Shown here: in pieces, positions 27,001 to 35,126 of the stretch | How positions within the stretch are numbered: position 1 is the stretch's first letter | Layout of the letters: every line of letters begins with the position of its first letter | Source: Salinibacterium sp. G-O1 | GTDB lineage: Bacteria > Actinomycetota > Actinomycetes > Actinomycetales > Microbacteriaceae | Direction: 5' to 3' | Assembly: GCF_030063305.1 (NCBI RefSeq) | Contig: NZ_JASISV010000002.1 | Coordinates: 62,001 to 126,000, forward strand | Length of the DNA: 64,000 bases | The notes under the pieces: generated by a model | Seen by the model: only the letters and a program-made list of their open reading frames with translations | Told to the model about the DNA's origin: nothing | Databases searched by the model: none | Position numbers and translations under genes: made by a program

Positions 27001-27741
27001 GGGGCGCTGGCGTCTGCCGCGCTCACGGCGGACGGGATGGCCGCGGCATCCCTCACGCCGCTCTCGGCGCTGGCCGCCGCCGATCCGCCGGCACCGGCGG
27101 TCGGCAACGCGCTGGTTGTGCGCGAGGAACGCAGCGGGGGTCGCACGCCGCTGGCGGTGTGGTTCACGCGGGCCGACCCGGCGCAGCCGGTCGACGTCGG
27201 GCTGCGGCTCGTCGATCCGCTCGGACGCGCGGTCGTGCAGCTCGCGACGGTCGCTGGATGGACCACACCCACGCCGCCGAACCTCGAGCTCGTCGCGGTG
27301 ACGCGGGCGTCGGCGACCGCTGCCGTCGTCACGGTCTCGAGCACCGAGGAACGGACCATGCGGCCGCCGTTCGTGCTCTCCGTCTCGGCGGCGCGCCGGA
27401 TCATCGTGCGTCCGCCGCTCGGCGGAGTCGGCGAACTCGGAGGGATCCGCTCGGTCGCGGAGTCCGGCGAAGTGCGCGAGCTGCTCCTCATCCCCGGCTT
27501 ACCGCTCAGACCGACGCTCACCGCGTCGATCGAGCTGCCTGCCATTCGGCGCGACGGCAGGTTGCCATTCCCGATCCCCTTCCCGCCGCGACCGCCGACG
27601 AGCGGCATCCGCTTCACTTTCCGTGAAGAGGTCGGACCCACTCTCTACGACATCTACATCCCGCTCGCGGCGACGATGTCGGCGACGGTGACACTCACAT
27701 CGCCGGAGGGTTCGCACACGTCGGTGCGCGCGAGGGGATAG
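24028..27741 (+). CDS. Large beta-rich protein coupled to the giant gene (unknown function)
   Basis: A 1237-residue protein starting at ATG 24028, whose A is the last base of the preceding stop (TGATG), with GGAGGAGGAGG just upstream. No signal peptide, cysteine motif or catalytic signature was recognised. The sequence is rich in Pro, Val, Thr and Ala with repeated fibronectin-like spacing of strands, for example SKAFVVWQASEDYL-type and FRVYSTHNFD-type segments around residues 710-870 and a proline-rich stretch (PFPIPFPPRPP) near 1185. Both giants are visibly more GC-rich than the defence genes to the left. Tight coupling suggests the two products are subunits of one assembly. Confidence 0.65.
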   Translation: MARIANPGYFRAEAVGIDWASVAKSHGQQLPDAGDSRGLTLRLAWACHSDLGVPHGVFTVWRRQPKQADARAVNVTAQPNGDGSLRVDWGTPAGRVIIDCGVVDPSQPVVVHLCWRTGSKESVTAVGLSGTGSATAHIELRTPGATCALVTNAFDPVARIVSLDDIVNAPDWEPLEYVGLPVPSTGIAGTDYDGYKQGLVTATLPAQDAALDRWTRGAPPVGWSTTLPSGVVAPIWQAPDAKAFVARIATELLDRIAGLYAPGLAENAQARVTSPTPVAGPPGAGQPASIDAAPWPLLSIPAVSDPFANLALGFGTAYPFRTDSRAIAQLPAPEFLVTAKYAAGPVFRASGPGWNVEIPLPAGEYAAYAPPVMHAQTPEPLPFVSARYSLQPPTIIDAPWRENVRSTWPPLPADAGTVHVTQFATVRTPLATGIAEPLFAFDADVDGWRVPNIPPLTPGATLLSSVDPVAEIPLGSGGRHELYGAALSDVHGIWSPWSETVYSGVEPAATPPMLANLKLRTTFTGSVLCPATLDVDVILEFTERSTTSVEFSAVFYPMTSPSMPPPTGLGAESVPVGAVRRSFSISFAGDVPAGIGCAVVPLDENGLSAPVAGPGQGEPRRFGAHVGLPPLDFSTTDRWGVDVWARRALAVGPTPTVWSPGDPTRAMLASVGSPVPVVPATMPLPGVPLASLPDSDGRSHVRVVWGAPGSSSVKAFVVWQASEDYLRERCGIADPAPDVVPGARLVAVRQLLIDHPEECRLAFRRVLDVPGDRREADVALVRGSTAIQFFVVTSTTPSGVDSAWPYNSASHDSTQVFIAPRVLRPAQPLARPEITLAGADVGLEVPSEVPVSRFRVYSTHNFDAARRADSMGAPEFVTATAPADPQAPADVDLVTGQPVFRGYWAGALTPSWKTWYVRTVAEPDTSGVPERGWRGILSPESDIVTVRVPPSTLPDLDPLVVESVTPDHSVLVARTSTSAPIADTDFGPHLAGALASAALTADGMAAASLTPLSALAAADPPAPAVGNALVVREERSGGRTPLAVWFTRADPAQPVDVGLRLVDPLGRAVVQLATVAGWTTPTPPNLELVAVTRASATAAVVTVSSTEERTMRPPFVLSVSAARRIIVRPPLGGVGELGGIRSVAESGEVRELLLIPGLPLRPTLTASIELPAIRRDGRLPFPIPFPPRPPTSGIRFTFREEVGPTLYDIYIPLAATMSATVTLTSPEGSHTSVRARG

Positions 27742-28458
27742 TCGGTGACGGCGGTCGACGGGTGACGTCGCAACCTTGACTCGAATTCTCGTGGAGATAT
27801 CGGCTTAGGGAATCGCCCCCGGATTTTTGTCGTTCATCGGGTGGGCCAGGTCCGATTGGGATCGCGAGATGAGGTCAGCGTCATGGGTGGCTTTAAGCTC
27901 GCGCGAGATCCCTCCGACGTGGTCTGCAAACAGCTCGATTTCCACCAATCGACCAGACGATCATGATGCATTTGGCTTCGCCCAAAGCTCGGGATCATGC
28001 GCGCATTATCGAGTTGCCGCGTAGCTAGGGGGTGAAGGGCGGACTAGCCAGCCGTCGCTGATCGTGCATTTTGAAGGCATGACTCAGCGCGAGCGTCGCG
28101 GACGCCGCGGCAGGACCGATGTCATTCGGGAGATCGCCCCACGGGAGCCGTGAGCGGCCGCACTGCCGCTACGCCACACCATGTTGACGCCTCCGATCGC
28201 CAACTCTTCGTCGTGCGTGGATTGTGCCACCTGCTCAATAATCTGGGTGGCAAACCAGGCTTCAGGTGCGCAGAACCGTCGAGTACGCGGTCGGGTAGAG
28301 CATCGACGTCTGCGCATCATCTCTCATGCACTTTCGGTGAAGCGCGTCTACCCGTTGTGATTCGCCAGGAGTCAGACTTACGATGCGTGCAGGCTCGCTC
28401 CTCTGACACCCGTTCGGGGGTGACATCGACGCCGTTGCAAATTTTCAAAGGTGAAATA
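27742..28458. other. 717-bp gap with no convincing gene
   Basis: Short frames exist on both strands but none has a credible start and ribosome site. A minus-strand frame of about 50 codons ending near 27807 (ELFADHVGGISRELK) and another near 28220-28310 (QSTHDEELAIGGVNM) have protein-like composition and could be gene remnants. I could not assign either. Confidence 0.4.
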
Positions 28459-29100
28459 ATGCGCAAATCTCTACTCATTGCTGGCGCTTCCGCCGCCGGA
28501 CTATTGCTGGCTATAACTGGGGCCGCCGCGGTGCCGGTTTCGTCACACAACAAATCAGGGCACGACTACGTGGCAGATCTACAACCACTGAACGCTGGTG
28601 AACACACGGTCGGCTCGGATACCTATACGATCCCGACAGCGAGCGGTAGCGCGGTCGTCAACCTTAAGGGCAACGACCTTACCGTCACGATTAGCGTGGC
28701 GGGCGTCACTCCGCTCACGCTTCACCCCCAGCACATTCACGCAGGGACGATGTGTCCAGTCGCGAGCGATGACGTCAACAATGACGGCTTCGTCGACGTC
28801 ATTGAGGGCCTCCCCAAGTACGGCGCAGTTCTAATTTCGTTGGACAGCGACGTCGGCAGCTTCGCGCCGTCACTCGACTTTCCAGTCTCAGACGCCTCCG
28901 GAAGCTATGCGTACAGCCAGGCAGCATCCAAATCGCATCTGCAAAAGGAACTGAAAGGGGCACTGAAGCTGGGCGACCGGCACGTTGTGATTCACGGTAT
29001 CGATCCTGCAAATCCGCTGCCGGCCTCCGTGCAATCGCTGCCGGGACTCCCGGCGTGGGCCACACTTCCGGTCGCCTGCGGCGAACTCGTTCGGCAGTAA
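28459..29100 (+). CDS. Secreted CHRD-like domain protein
   Basis: A 213-residue protein with a clear signal peptide (MRKSLLIAGASAAGLLLAIT, cleavage after about residue 26) and a CHRD-like beta fold: GSAVVNLKGNDLTVTISVAG, then the conserved QHIH within PLTLHPQHIHAG, and a later HVVIHGID. CHRD domains are extracellular and of poorly defined function, first seen in chordin. The ATG at 28459 has AAAGGTG upstream. A strong hairpin terminator follows the stop. An N-terminal lipid anchor is absent, so the product is expected to be released or loosely wall-associated. Confidence 0.75.
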   Translation: MRKSLLIAGASAAGLLLAITGAAAVPVSSHNKSGHDYVADLQPLNAGEHTVGSDTYTIPTASGSAVVNLKGNDLTVTISVAGVTPLTLHPQHIHAGTMCPVASDDVNNDGFVDVIEGLPKYGAVLISLDSDVGSFAPSLDFPVSDASGSYAYSQAASKSHLQKELKGALKLGDRHVVIHGIDPANPLPASVQSLPGLPAWATLPVACGELVRQ

Positions 29101-29115
29101 CGCTCCTCGCACAGT

Positions 29116-29154
29116 AAAACGAACCCTGCACCCCGGCGTGCAGGGTTCGTTTTC
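29116..29154. terminator. Bidirectional hairpin terminator
   Basis: A 15-base arm (AAAACGAACCCTGCA at 29116-29130) pairs perfectly with 29139-29153, with A residues on one side and T residues on the other. It serves the CHRD gene and, being symmetrical, could also stop transcripts from the LacI gene arriving on the minus strand. Confidence 0.88.
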
Positions 29155-29268
29155 GTGGCCTGATGCCGCCCCGGGGATCGACGTCATCTTGATGTCGGGC
29201 GCAGCGCCCAACTTGCAGCGGAATGTGACACCCGGCGGGGGTGATCGCCTCCTCGGTGGGGGGCCCGA

Positions 29269-30279
29269 CTAACCCGTCGTGCGCCGGGTCGAATCGCGCT
29301 GCATCAACGTGACCGCCAATTCGATCCGTCGTGGCCCGCCAGTAACGGAGCCGTCGATGCGACCCAAAAGTGTTTCTGCCATGGCGGCTCCGATCTTGGG
29401 GGCTGGGTTTGAGACAGTGGTGAGGCTCGGCGTAACCACGGCCGCCGCCTCAATGTCGTCGAATCCAACAACCGAGATGTCTTGCGGCACCCTGATGCCA
29501 GCACGGGTGAGCTCGCTCATCGCGCTTATGGCCATCTGATCGTTCGCGCACACAATGGCGTCCGGGAGGTTCCCGCTTCCCAGAATTTGTCGAACACCCT
29601 CCCGGCCGCCCTCCTGGCTGATGGAGGTGCGGATGATGCGGGTTGAGAGTTCTTCAATGCTTCCGTGCACTGCTGTTTCGTAGCCGCGGAGACGGTCTGC
29701 GGTCGCGTCGGTGTCTGACGTTCCGGTGAGAAAGACGATAGAGCGATGCCCCAGGGCGAGGAGATGTTCCGTCGCAGCCTGACTGCCACCGACGCTGTCG
29801 AGAACGACGGAGTCGCCGTCTGCTGCCCCAGCGTTGCCGAGAAACACCGTGGGGATTCCCGCCCGGCGGGCTGCCTCAAGAGTGGAAGGGTCGTGCCGAT
29901 AAGAACACACCGCGATGCCATCAACGCGACGAAGGACCATCTTTTCGATTATCCGTGCCTCTTTCTCGGGATCACCGTCCGAGCAGCAGATGATTCCGTC
30001 GAATCCTGCCTCGTCGAGATCGTCGAGAATGCTGCGCGCGATTGCCGGGTAGAAAGGGTTGGTGATGTCGGGGACGACGATCGCGATCATCGCGGTGTGC
30101 TGCGTGCGCAGGCTCTTGGCGATTTGGTTGGGACTGTAGCCGAGCGCGCTCACACTTGCTCGCACTCGATCTTTTTTCTCGTCCGAGACGGGCCGGAGTC
30201 CGCTCAACACGTACGACACGGTCGCGACGCTGACGCTGGCATGGTCAGCGACCATCTTGATGGTTACCTGTTCACCCAC
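29269..30279 (-). CDS. LacI-family transcriptional repressor
   Basis: A 336-residue LacI/GalR regulator: helix-turn-helix at residues 5-26 (VTIKMVADHASVSVATVSYV), hinge helix around 45-60 (YSPNQIAKSL), then the periplasmic-binding-protein-like effector domain with VVPDITNPFYPAIARSI and VGFDDIEAAAVVTPSLTTV. The start is GTG with GGGAGG upstream. It is divergent from the sugar ABC operon, and a perfect 14-base LacI-type palindrome lies in that operon's promoter. It therefore most likely represses the operon until its sugar or sugar-acid inducer appears. The inducer cannot be read from the sequence. Confidence 0.93.
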   Translation of the reverse strand: MGEQVTIKMVADHASVSVATVSYVLSGLRPVSDEKKDRVRASVSALGYSPNQIAKSLRTQHTAMIAIVVPDITNPFYPAIARSILDDLDEAGFDGIICCSDGDPEKEARIIEKMVLRRVDGIAVCSYRHDPSTLEAARRAGIPTVFLGNAGAADGDSVVLDSVGGSQAATEHLLALGHRSIVFLTGTSDTDATADRLRGYETAVHGSIEELSTRIIRTSISQEGGREGVRQILGSGNLPDAIVCANDQMAISAMSELTRAGIRVPQDISVVGFDDIEAAAVVTPSLTTVSNPAPKIGAAMAETLLGRIDGSVTGGPRRIELAVTLMQRDSTRRTTG

Positions 30280-30377
30280 TGGCTGACCTCCCTTGTCCGC
30301 ACCAAGCTACCGTGGCATGCAAGCCTGGGCGAGTTTGCTCGTGCACGTTTGAATTTTCGTCGATACCGGCACGTCGG

Positions 30378-30407
30378 TTGACACCACCGAATTCGATGTG
30401 CTTTACT
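30378..30407 (+). promoter_or_regulatory. Promoter of the sugar-utilisation operon
   Basis: A consensus -35 box TTGACA at 30378-30383 is followed after 18 bases by TTTACT at 30402-30407 as the -10 box. The predicted start point falls at the LacI-type palindrome just downstream, about 45 bases before the first gene. Confidence 0.65.
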
Positions 30408-30410
30408 CCT

Positions 30411-30424
30411 CGTAATCGATTACG
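30411..30424. promoter_or_regulatory. LacI-type operator (perfect palindrome)
   Basis: CGTAATCGATTACG is a perfect 14-base inverted repeat with the central CG and TAAnCGnTTA-like arms favoured by LacI/GalR regulators. It begins three bases after the -10 box, so bound repressor would block initiation. The divergent LacI-family gene is the obvious ligand. Confidence 0.82.
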
Positions 30425-30457
30425 ACCCTTGAACCCTACCTCTCCAAAGGAGCAGAG

Positions 30458-31744
30458 ATGAAAAAGAAACTTGCTAGGAAACTCCTCACAATGACGGGAG
30501 TGCTCACCGCGGCCACTATCGCGATTACGGGCTGCGCTTCGGCCACGCCCGCCGTCGCAGAAGACACCACCGTGACGATTTGGTCGTGGCGGACCAACGA
30601 CGTAGCTGCTTTCGAAGAGCTCGCAGCCCTGTACAACGAAGAGAACCCAAACGTCACCCTCGACTTCCGCACTTTCAAGGCGGAGGAATATCAGCAGATT
30701 CTGGCCACAGGGCTCTCGGCGTCAAAGGGGCCTGACCTTCTGCATGTGAAGTCGTACGGCGTCATCGAGCAGTTCGCAGAAGCTGGATCGTTAGAGCCAC
30801 TCGACGAGATCGTCCCTGGCATTGCCGACTACAGCGACAACGTGCTCGCCGGCACGAAGAACCGCCAAGACGGTCTCGTCTACGGAATTCCGTTCAGCAT
30901 TCAGACCATGCAGGTGTTCTACAACAAGACGATCTTTGACGAGCTCGGACTTTCGGTGCCGACTACCTACGACGAATTCATCGAGGTGTGTGACGCGCTG
31001 AAGGCAGCCGGCATCACTCCACTGGTTACCGGCGGAGACAACGTTCCACAGCTGTCACTGGTGGCCGACACTCTCGGGTCCGCTCGCCGCGGTGGCGCCG
31101 ACTTCGAGAAGGCATTCCTCGCCGGCAAGACCGACCTCAGTGACCCCGACTACGTCGCGTCGCTCGAGATCATGAAGGAGCTGCAGCCGTACTTCCCCGA
31201 ATCCATCGTCGGGACATCCAACGAAGAGGCTCGCACGTTGATCTTCACCGGTGCGGCTGCGATGTTGCCCTCCGGTGCCTGGGAGGTCCAGGGACTTCGT
31301 GACAATGCGCCTGATTATGAATTCGGCATCTTCGACATGCCGGTTGACTCAAGCTGGCCGTCCGCGAAACCCGTGACGCCCGGATACGTCGACGGTGGCT
31401 GGGCGATGTCGACAAGGGCCGAGAACAAAGAGGTGGCGACCGAGGTGTTGAACTGGTTCGCGGGATTGGAATTCTCACAGCGCTACTCCGATCTCACCGC
31501 CCTCATGCCAGCACTTGACACGGTCGTCGTATCCGACCCTCTGGTGCAGGAAGCGTTTGACGCCTACACCGACCACGGCGTCAACTACTTCGGTTCTGCG
31601 AACCTGCGTTACGGCACACCCTCGGGAACCGACCTGATGGGCGAAGCCGTGCAGAAGATGTGGCTCGGTCAGGAGGACGCGAAGGCGGCGGCGGCGAACA
31701 TTCAGCGCGGCATCGACCAGTGGTACGTCCCGGTGAAGAACTAA
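30458..31744 (+). CDS. Sugar ABC transporter substrate-binding lipoprotein
   Basis: A 428-residue family 1 extracellular solute-binding protein. It has a lipoprotein signal with lipid-modified Cys26 (AITGC), so it is anchored on the outer face of the membrane. The mature protein begins with VTIWSWRTNDVAAFEELA and contains YGIPFSIQTMQVFYNKTIFDELGL, the hallmark of this family. AAAGGAG precedes the ATG. It is the first gene of a 12-gene operon; the two permeases follow. It captures the sugar or oligosaccharide that the downstream enzymes degrade. The exact ligand is unknown. Confidence 0.93.
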   Translation: MKKKLARKLLTMTGVLTAATIAITGCASATPAVAEDTTVTIWSWRTNDVAAFEELAALYNEENPNVTLDFRTFKAEEYQQILATGLSASKGPDLLHVKSYGVIEQFAEAGSLEPLDEIVPGIADYSDNVLAGTKNRQDGLVYGIPFSIQTMQVFYNKTIFDELGLSVPTTYDEFIEVCDALKAAGITPLVTGGDNVPQLSLVADTLGSARRGGADFEKAFLAGKTDLSDPDYVASLEIMKELQPYFPESIVGTSNEEARTLIFTGAAAMLPSGAWEVQGLRDNAPDYEFGIFDMPVDSSWPSAKPVTPGYVDGGWAMSTRAENKEVATEVLNWFAGLEFSQRYSDLTALMPALDTVVVSDPLVQEAFDAYTDHGVNYFGSANLRYGTPSGTDLMGEAVQKMWLGQEDAKAAAANIQRGIDQWYVPVKN

Positions 31745-31748
31745 CACG

Positions 31749-32696
31749 ATGACCGTTGCGCCAATGCGGCTCGCCTCGAAGGGGGGCTCGGCTCGCCGGG
31801 TCCCCCTTCGGGTGGTCGTCCTCTTCATCCTTCCCGCCTTTGCTCTGTTCGCGGTGTTCCTCCTCTTTCCCCTGCTGCAGGCGGTGAGCTACAGCTTCTT
31901 CGACTGGAAGGGAACACGTCAGCAGGGATTCATCGGAATTGACAACTACATAAGGCTTTTCACCGATCTGCCCTTCTCTGAGCAGATTCCGAGAGCGCTC
32001 GGGCACAACCTCCTGTTTTTCGCCGGAACCGTTGTGCTTCAGAACAGCATCGGTCTCTTCCTGGCCGTCCAGCTCCAGCGTTTCAAGCGGATGCGGCGCC
32101 TGTTCCAGACGCTCTACACCACCCCGTACCTGGTCAGCCCGCTTGTCGTCGGCTACCTCTGGAGCCTGCTGCTCTCGCCGCAATTCGGGCTTGTCAACGA
32201 AGCTCTCCGGGTAGTGGGCCTGGACGCGCTCGCCCTGCCTTGGCTCGGCGACCCAACGCTCGCCCTGCCGGTGCTCATCCTTATTAGCGTCTGGCAATGG
32301 ATGGGCTTCCCCGTTCTTCTCTATGGTGCGGCCCTGGGAGGGCTTCCCGTGGAATTGAATGACGCTGCGGCTATCGACGGAGCAAACGGATGGAAGCGGT
32401 TCAGGTACGTGACCGGTCCGATGTTGACGCCCGTCATCGGCACCGTGTCGATCCTGACTTTCATCTCCAGCATGGAGGTGTTCACCCTCGCTTACGCGGT
32501 GGGAGGCTCCACGGGCTCGCCCGCTGGCGCAACAGACGTCCTGAGCCTGCTGTTCTATCGTGTCTCGTTCCAATCTGGCCTCATCGATGCGCTCGGACTC
32601 TCATCTGCGCTGGCGACCCTGATGCTCATCTTCATCTTCGGCGGCGCCGTGCTCGCCACCCGACTGCTTGCTCGGCAAGAGCGGAAATTGTCATGA
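31749..32696 (+). CDS. Sugar ABC transporter permease (MalF/UgpA type)
   Basis: A 315-residue inner-membrane protein with six predicted helices, the first at about residues 25-48 (VVLFILPAFALFAVFLLFPL). The EAA loop that docks the ATPase is ELNDAAAIDGANGWKRFRYVTGPML near residues 200-225. It starts five bases after the binding-protein gene and overlaps the next permease gene by four. No ATP-binding subunit is encoded nearby, so the pair probably uses a shared MsmK/MsiK-type ATPase encoded elsewhere, as is common for carbohydrate importers in this phylum. Confidence 0.93.
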   Translation: MTVAPMRLASKGGSARRVPLRVVVLFILPAFALFAVFLLFPLLQAVSYSFFDWKGTRQQGFIGIDNYIRLFTDLPFSEQIPRALGHNLLFFAGTVVLQNSIGLFLAVQLQRFKRMRRLFQTLYTTPYLVSPLVVGYLWSLLLSPQFGLVNEALRVVGLDALALPWLGDPTLALPVLILISVWQWMGFPVLLYGAALGGLPVELNDAAAIDGANGWKRFRYVTGPMLTPVIGTVSILTFISSMEVFTLAYAVGGSTGSPAGATDVLSLLFYRVSFQSGLIDALGLSSALATLMLIFIFGGAVLATRLLARQERKLS

Positions 32697-33562
32697 CGAA
32701 CCTCACCCTTGGCCGAACCGACAGGTATCGGCCGCGTAAGAAGCGCCACTTCAAGGTGCATCCACTCATCTGGATTGCCATGTGGGGCTACGCCGCGATC
32801 TCAGCGGTGCCGCTGCTGATCATGTTCCTGAACTCGTTCCGGTCGAGCGCCGAACTGATTGCCAATCCCTGGCCATTCACCACCTCACCAACTATCGAGA
32901 ACTACGTGAATGCCTGGACTCAGGCATCATTTGCTACCTACGTGGGCAACTCCGTCATCGTCACCGTGGGCGCGGTCGTGCTGTCGACGGCGGTCTCATT
33001 GCCCGCGGCATACGCCCTGTCTCGCTGGCAGTTCGTGGGCAATAGGCTTCTGCAGGCGCTGTTCATCTCCGGGCTGATGGTGCCGATGATGCTCGCGATC
33101 CTGCCCATCTTCTACCTGATGGACTCGCTCAATCTCATCGATTCGCCCCTCAGCCTCATCCTGATCTACGGGGCGAATGGCGTCCCCTTCTCGATCTTCG
33201 TGCTCTCCGCGTTTTTCCGTCAGCTTCCCGTGGAGCTCGAAGAAGCGGCATCCATCGACGGTTCTGGGTACTTCCGTACGTTCCTTCAGGTCATGCTGCC
33301 GCTCGTGTGGCCGGCGGTCGCGACAGTGGCGGTCTTCCGCTTCGTGCCCATCTGGAATGAGTTTCTGATGCCGCTGGTGCTGTTGCGGTCGAGGGAGAAC
33401 TACACGATCTCGGTCGGACTCACGACCTTCTTTAGCGAGTACGAAACCGACCGAGCCAGCCTGTTTGCCGGCCTGGTCATCGCAACCATCCCGCTGCTGA
33501 TCCTCTTCATCCTCGCGACCAAGCAGATTGTGCAGGGACTCACGGCTGGGCTTGGAAAGTGA
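32693..33562 (+). CDS. Sugar ABC transporter permease (MalG type)
   Basis: A 289-residue partner permease. The first helix is at about residues 25-46 and the EAA loop is ELEEAASIDGSGYFRTFLQVMLP near residues 182-204. The ATG overlaps the stop of the first permease (ATGA). It forms the heterodimeric pore with that protein. The operon continues with a four-base overlap into the kinase gene. Confidence 0.93.
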   Translation: MTNLTLGRTDRYRPRKKRHFKVHPLIWIAMWGYAAISAVPLLIMFLNSFRSSAELIANPWPFTTSPTIENYVNAWTQASFATYVGNSVIVTVGAVVLSTAVSLPAAYALSRWQFVGNRLLQALFISGLMVPMMLAILPIFYLMDSLNLIDSPLSLILIYGANGVPFSIFVLSAFFRQLPVELEEAASIDGSGYFRTFLQVMLPLVWPAVATVAVFRFVPIWNEFLMPLVLLRSRENYTISVGLTTFFSEYETDRASLFAGLVIATIPLLILFILATKQIVQGLTAGLGK

Positions 33563-34503
33563 GTGCAGCCCGACCGGACCGCCACGTGGTGTGCATCGGG
33601 GAGACCATGGCACAGATAGTGCCCGCCACTTCGGAATCCCTGTTGACGGCGCCGTTCTTTCTGCTTCGGCACGGTGGCGCCGAGACCAATGTCGCCGTCA
33701 CGCTCGCGGCCCTTGGCACACCAGCGGCCTGGTTCGGGCGTCTGGGTGACGATGCTCTCGGGCATCGCATCCTCGATGAGGTGAAAGCGCAGGGCGTCGA
33801 CGTCGCGCTCGTCGTGCTCGATCCGAGCGCGCGCACCGGGGTCTTCTTCAAAGACCCGGATCCAGAGGCTCGACGAGTGCTCTATTACCGGGATGACTCC
33901 GCAGCATCCCGAATGAACGCAAGCGACATCGAGGGCATCGAATGGGCCGATCCGTTGTGGATCCATGTGAGCGGGATAACCGCCGCGCTGTCGCCCAGTT
34001 GCCTTGCCGCCGTGGAGGATGTGCTCGACCGTGCTCGTCGAGCATCCATCCCTGTCAGCTTCGACGTCAACTACCGCCCCGTGCTGTGGCCGGATCGCGA
34101 TACCGCCGCGCAGACGCTTCGAGCACTGTCTCGTCGCGCAACCGTCGTCTTCGTCGGCCTGGATGAAGCGGATGACCTCTGGGGGGCGACGACTTCAGCG
34201 GACGTTCGTGAACTGCTCCCGGAGGTGCCCATCCTTGTCGTCAAAGACGGCCCCATCGCAGCGACAGAATTCGGGCCGGATCACACTGTGGCAGTGCCTG
34301 CTCTCCAGGTTGATGTTGTTGAGTCTGTCGGCGCCGGAGACGCTTTCGCCGCAGGCTGGATCCACGCCTTTCTCAACGGCAGCGACGCTGCGGACCGGCT
34401 GCGCTTTGGCCACCTCACGGCCCGCGAAGCGCTGCTCAGCTCGACGGACCAGGGCGACCTCACGGCACTCGCGAGCCTGCGACTCGTCGGGATAACGCCG
34501 TGA
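33559..34503 (+). CDS. PfkB-family sugar kinase, KDG/KDGal kinase-like
   Basis: A 314-residue ribokinase-fold kinase. CIGETMAQIVP lies at the N-terminus, GGAETNVAVTLAALG provides the substrate glycine pair, and the catalytic signature is SVGAGDAFAAGWIHAF near residue 257. The YYRDDSAAS segment near residue 110 is typical of 2-keto-3-deoxygluconate kinases. Together with the aldolase encoded immediately downstream it would phosphorylate a 2-keto-3-deoxy acid and prepare it for cleavage to pyruvate and glyceraldehyde 3-phosphate. GTG start, overlapping the permease stop. Confidence 0.85.
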   Translation: MSAARPDRHVVCIGETMAQIVPATSESLLTAPFFLLRHGGAETNVAVTLAALGTPAAWFGRLGDDALGHRILDEVKAQGVDVALVVLDPSARTGVFFKDPDPEARRVLYYRDDSAASRMNASDIEGIEWADPLWIHVSGITAALSPSCLAAVEDVLDRARRASIPVSFDVNYRPVLWPDRDTAAQTLRALSRRATVVFVGLDEADDLWGATTSADVRELLPEVPILVVKDGPIAATEFGPDHTVAVPALQVDVVESVGAGDAFAAGWIHAFLNGSDAADRLRFGHLTAREALLSSTDQGDLTALASLRLVGITP

Positions 34504-35126
34504 CCGGTGTGGGGGCGCTCAGCGCCTCCTACTTCTCTCACGCTCTGCCGCCCGGTTCGATCCTCGCGATCCTGCGAGGACACGGAGTCGATCGCACCCT
34601 TGCGCTCGCGGAATCAGTCTGGGCCGCCGGGGTGAACCTCGTCGAAATCCCGCTTCAGGATTCTCGCTCGCTCGTCGCACTGCGCGAGACAGTCGAACTC
34701 GGCAAGACGCTCGGTAAAGAGGTCGGAGCGGGAACCATCGTCTCGACCGAGCTCGTCGCGAGGGCGAGGGAGGCGGGAGCAGCGTTCACGGTCGCGCCCG
34801 GGCTTGACCCGCTCGTCGTCGCCGCCAGCGGGGAACACGGCCTTCCTCACCTCCCCGGTGTGTTTACTCCGAGTGACATTCAGGCGGCAATGAGTTCCGG
34901 ATTTTCGTGGATGAAGCTGTTTCCTGCGTCAGTGCTCACCCCCGCCGGGCTGCGGCAGCTTCGTGGCCCGTTTCCCGACGTCTCTTTTGTGGCGACCGGT
35001 GGGGTCGAGGTGGCCAGTGCGGAGGAGTACTTCCGGGCAGGCGCTCGCGCCGTCGGCATCGGCGGTGCGGTCGAGTCCATCACGGCGGCAGACGTTGTCG
35101 AGCTAGGCATGGGGGTGCCGCGATGA
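34500..35126 (+). CDS. KDPG/KDPGal-type class I aldolase
   Basis: A 208-residue Eda-family aldolase. The Schiff-base lysine is in WMKLFPAS near residue 139, the catalytic Glu is in NLVEIPLQ near residue 46, and GAGTIV plus FVATGGV complete the phosphate-binding part of the barrel. It cleaves 2-keto-3-deoxy-6-phospho acids to pyruvate and glyceraldehyde 3-phosphate. It follows the kinase with a GTGA overlap, so the semi-phosphorylating Entner-Doudoroff-type end of the pathway is complete in this operon. Confidence 0.88.
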   Translation: MTGVGALSASYFSHALPPGSILAILRGHGVDRTLALAESVWAAGVNLVEIPLQDSRSLVALRETVELGKTLGKEVGAGTIVSTELVARAREAGAAFTVAPGLDPLVVAASGEHGLPHLPGVFTPSDIQAAMSSGFSWMKLFPASVLTPAGLRQLRGPFPDVSFVATGGVEVASAEEYFRAGARAVGIGGAVESITAADVVELGMGVPR

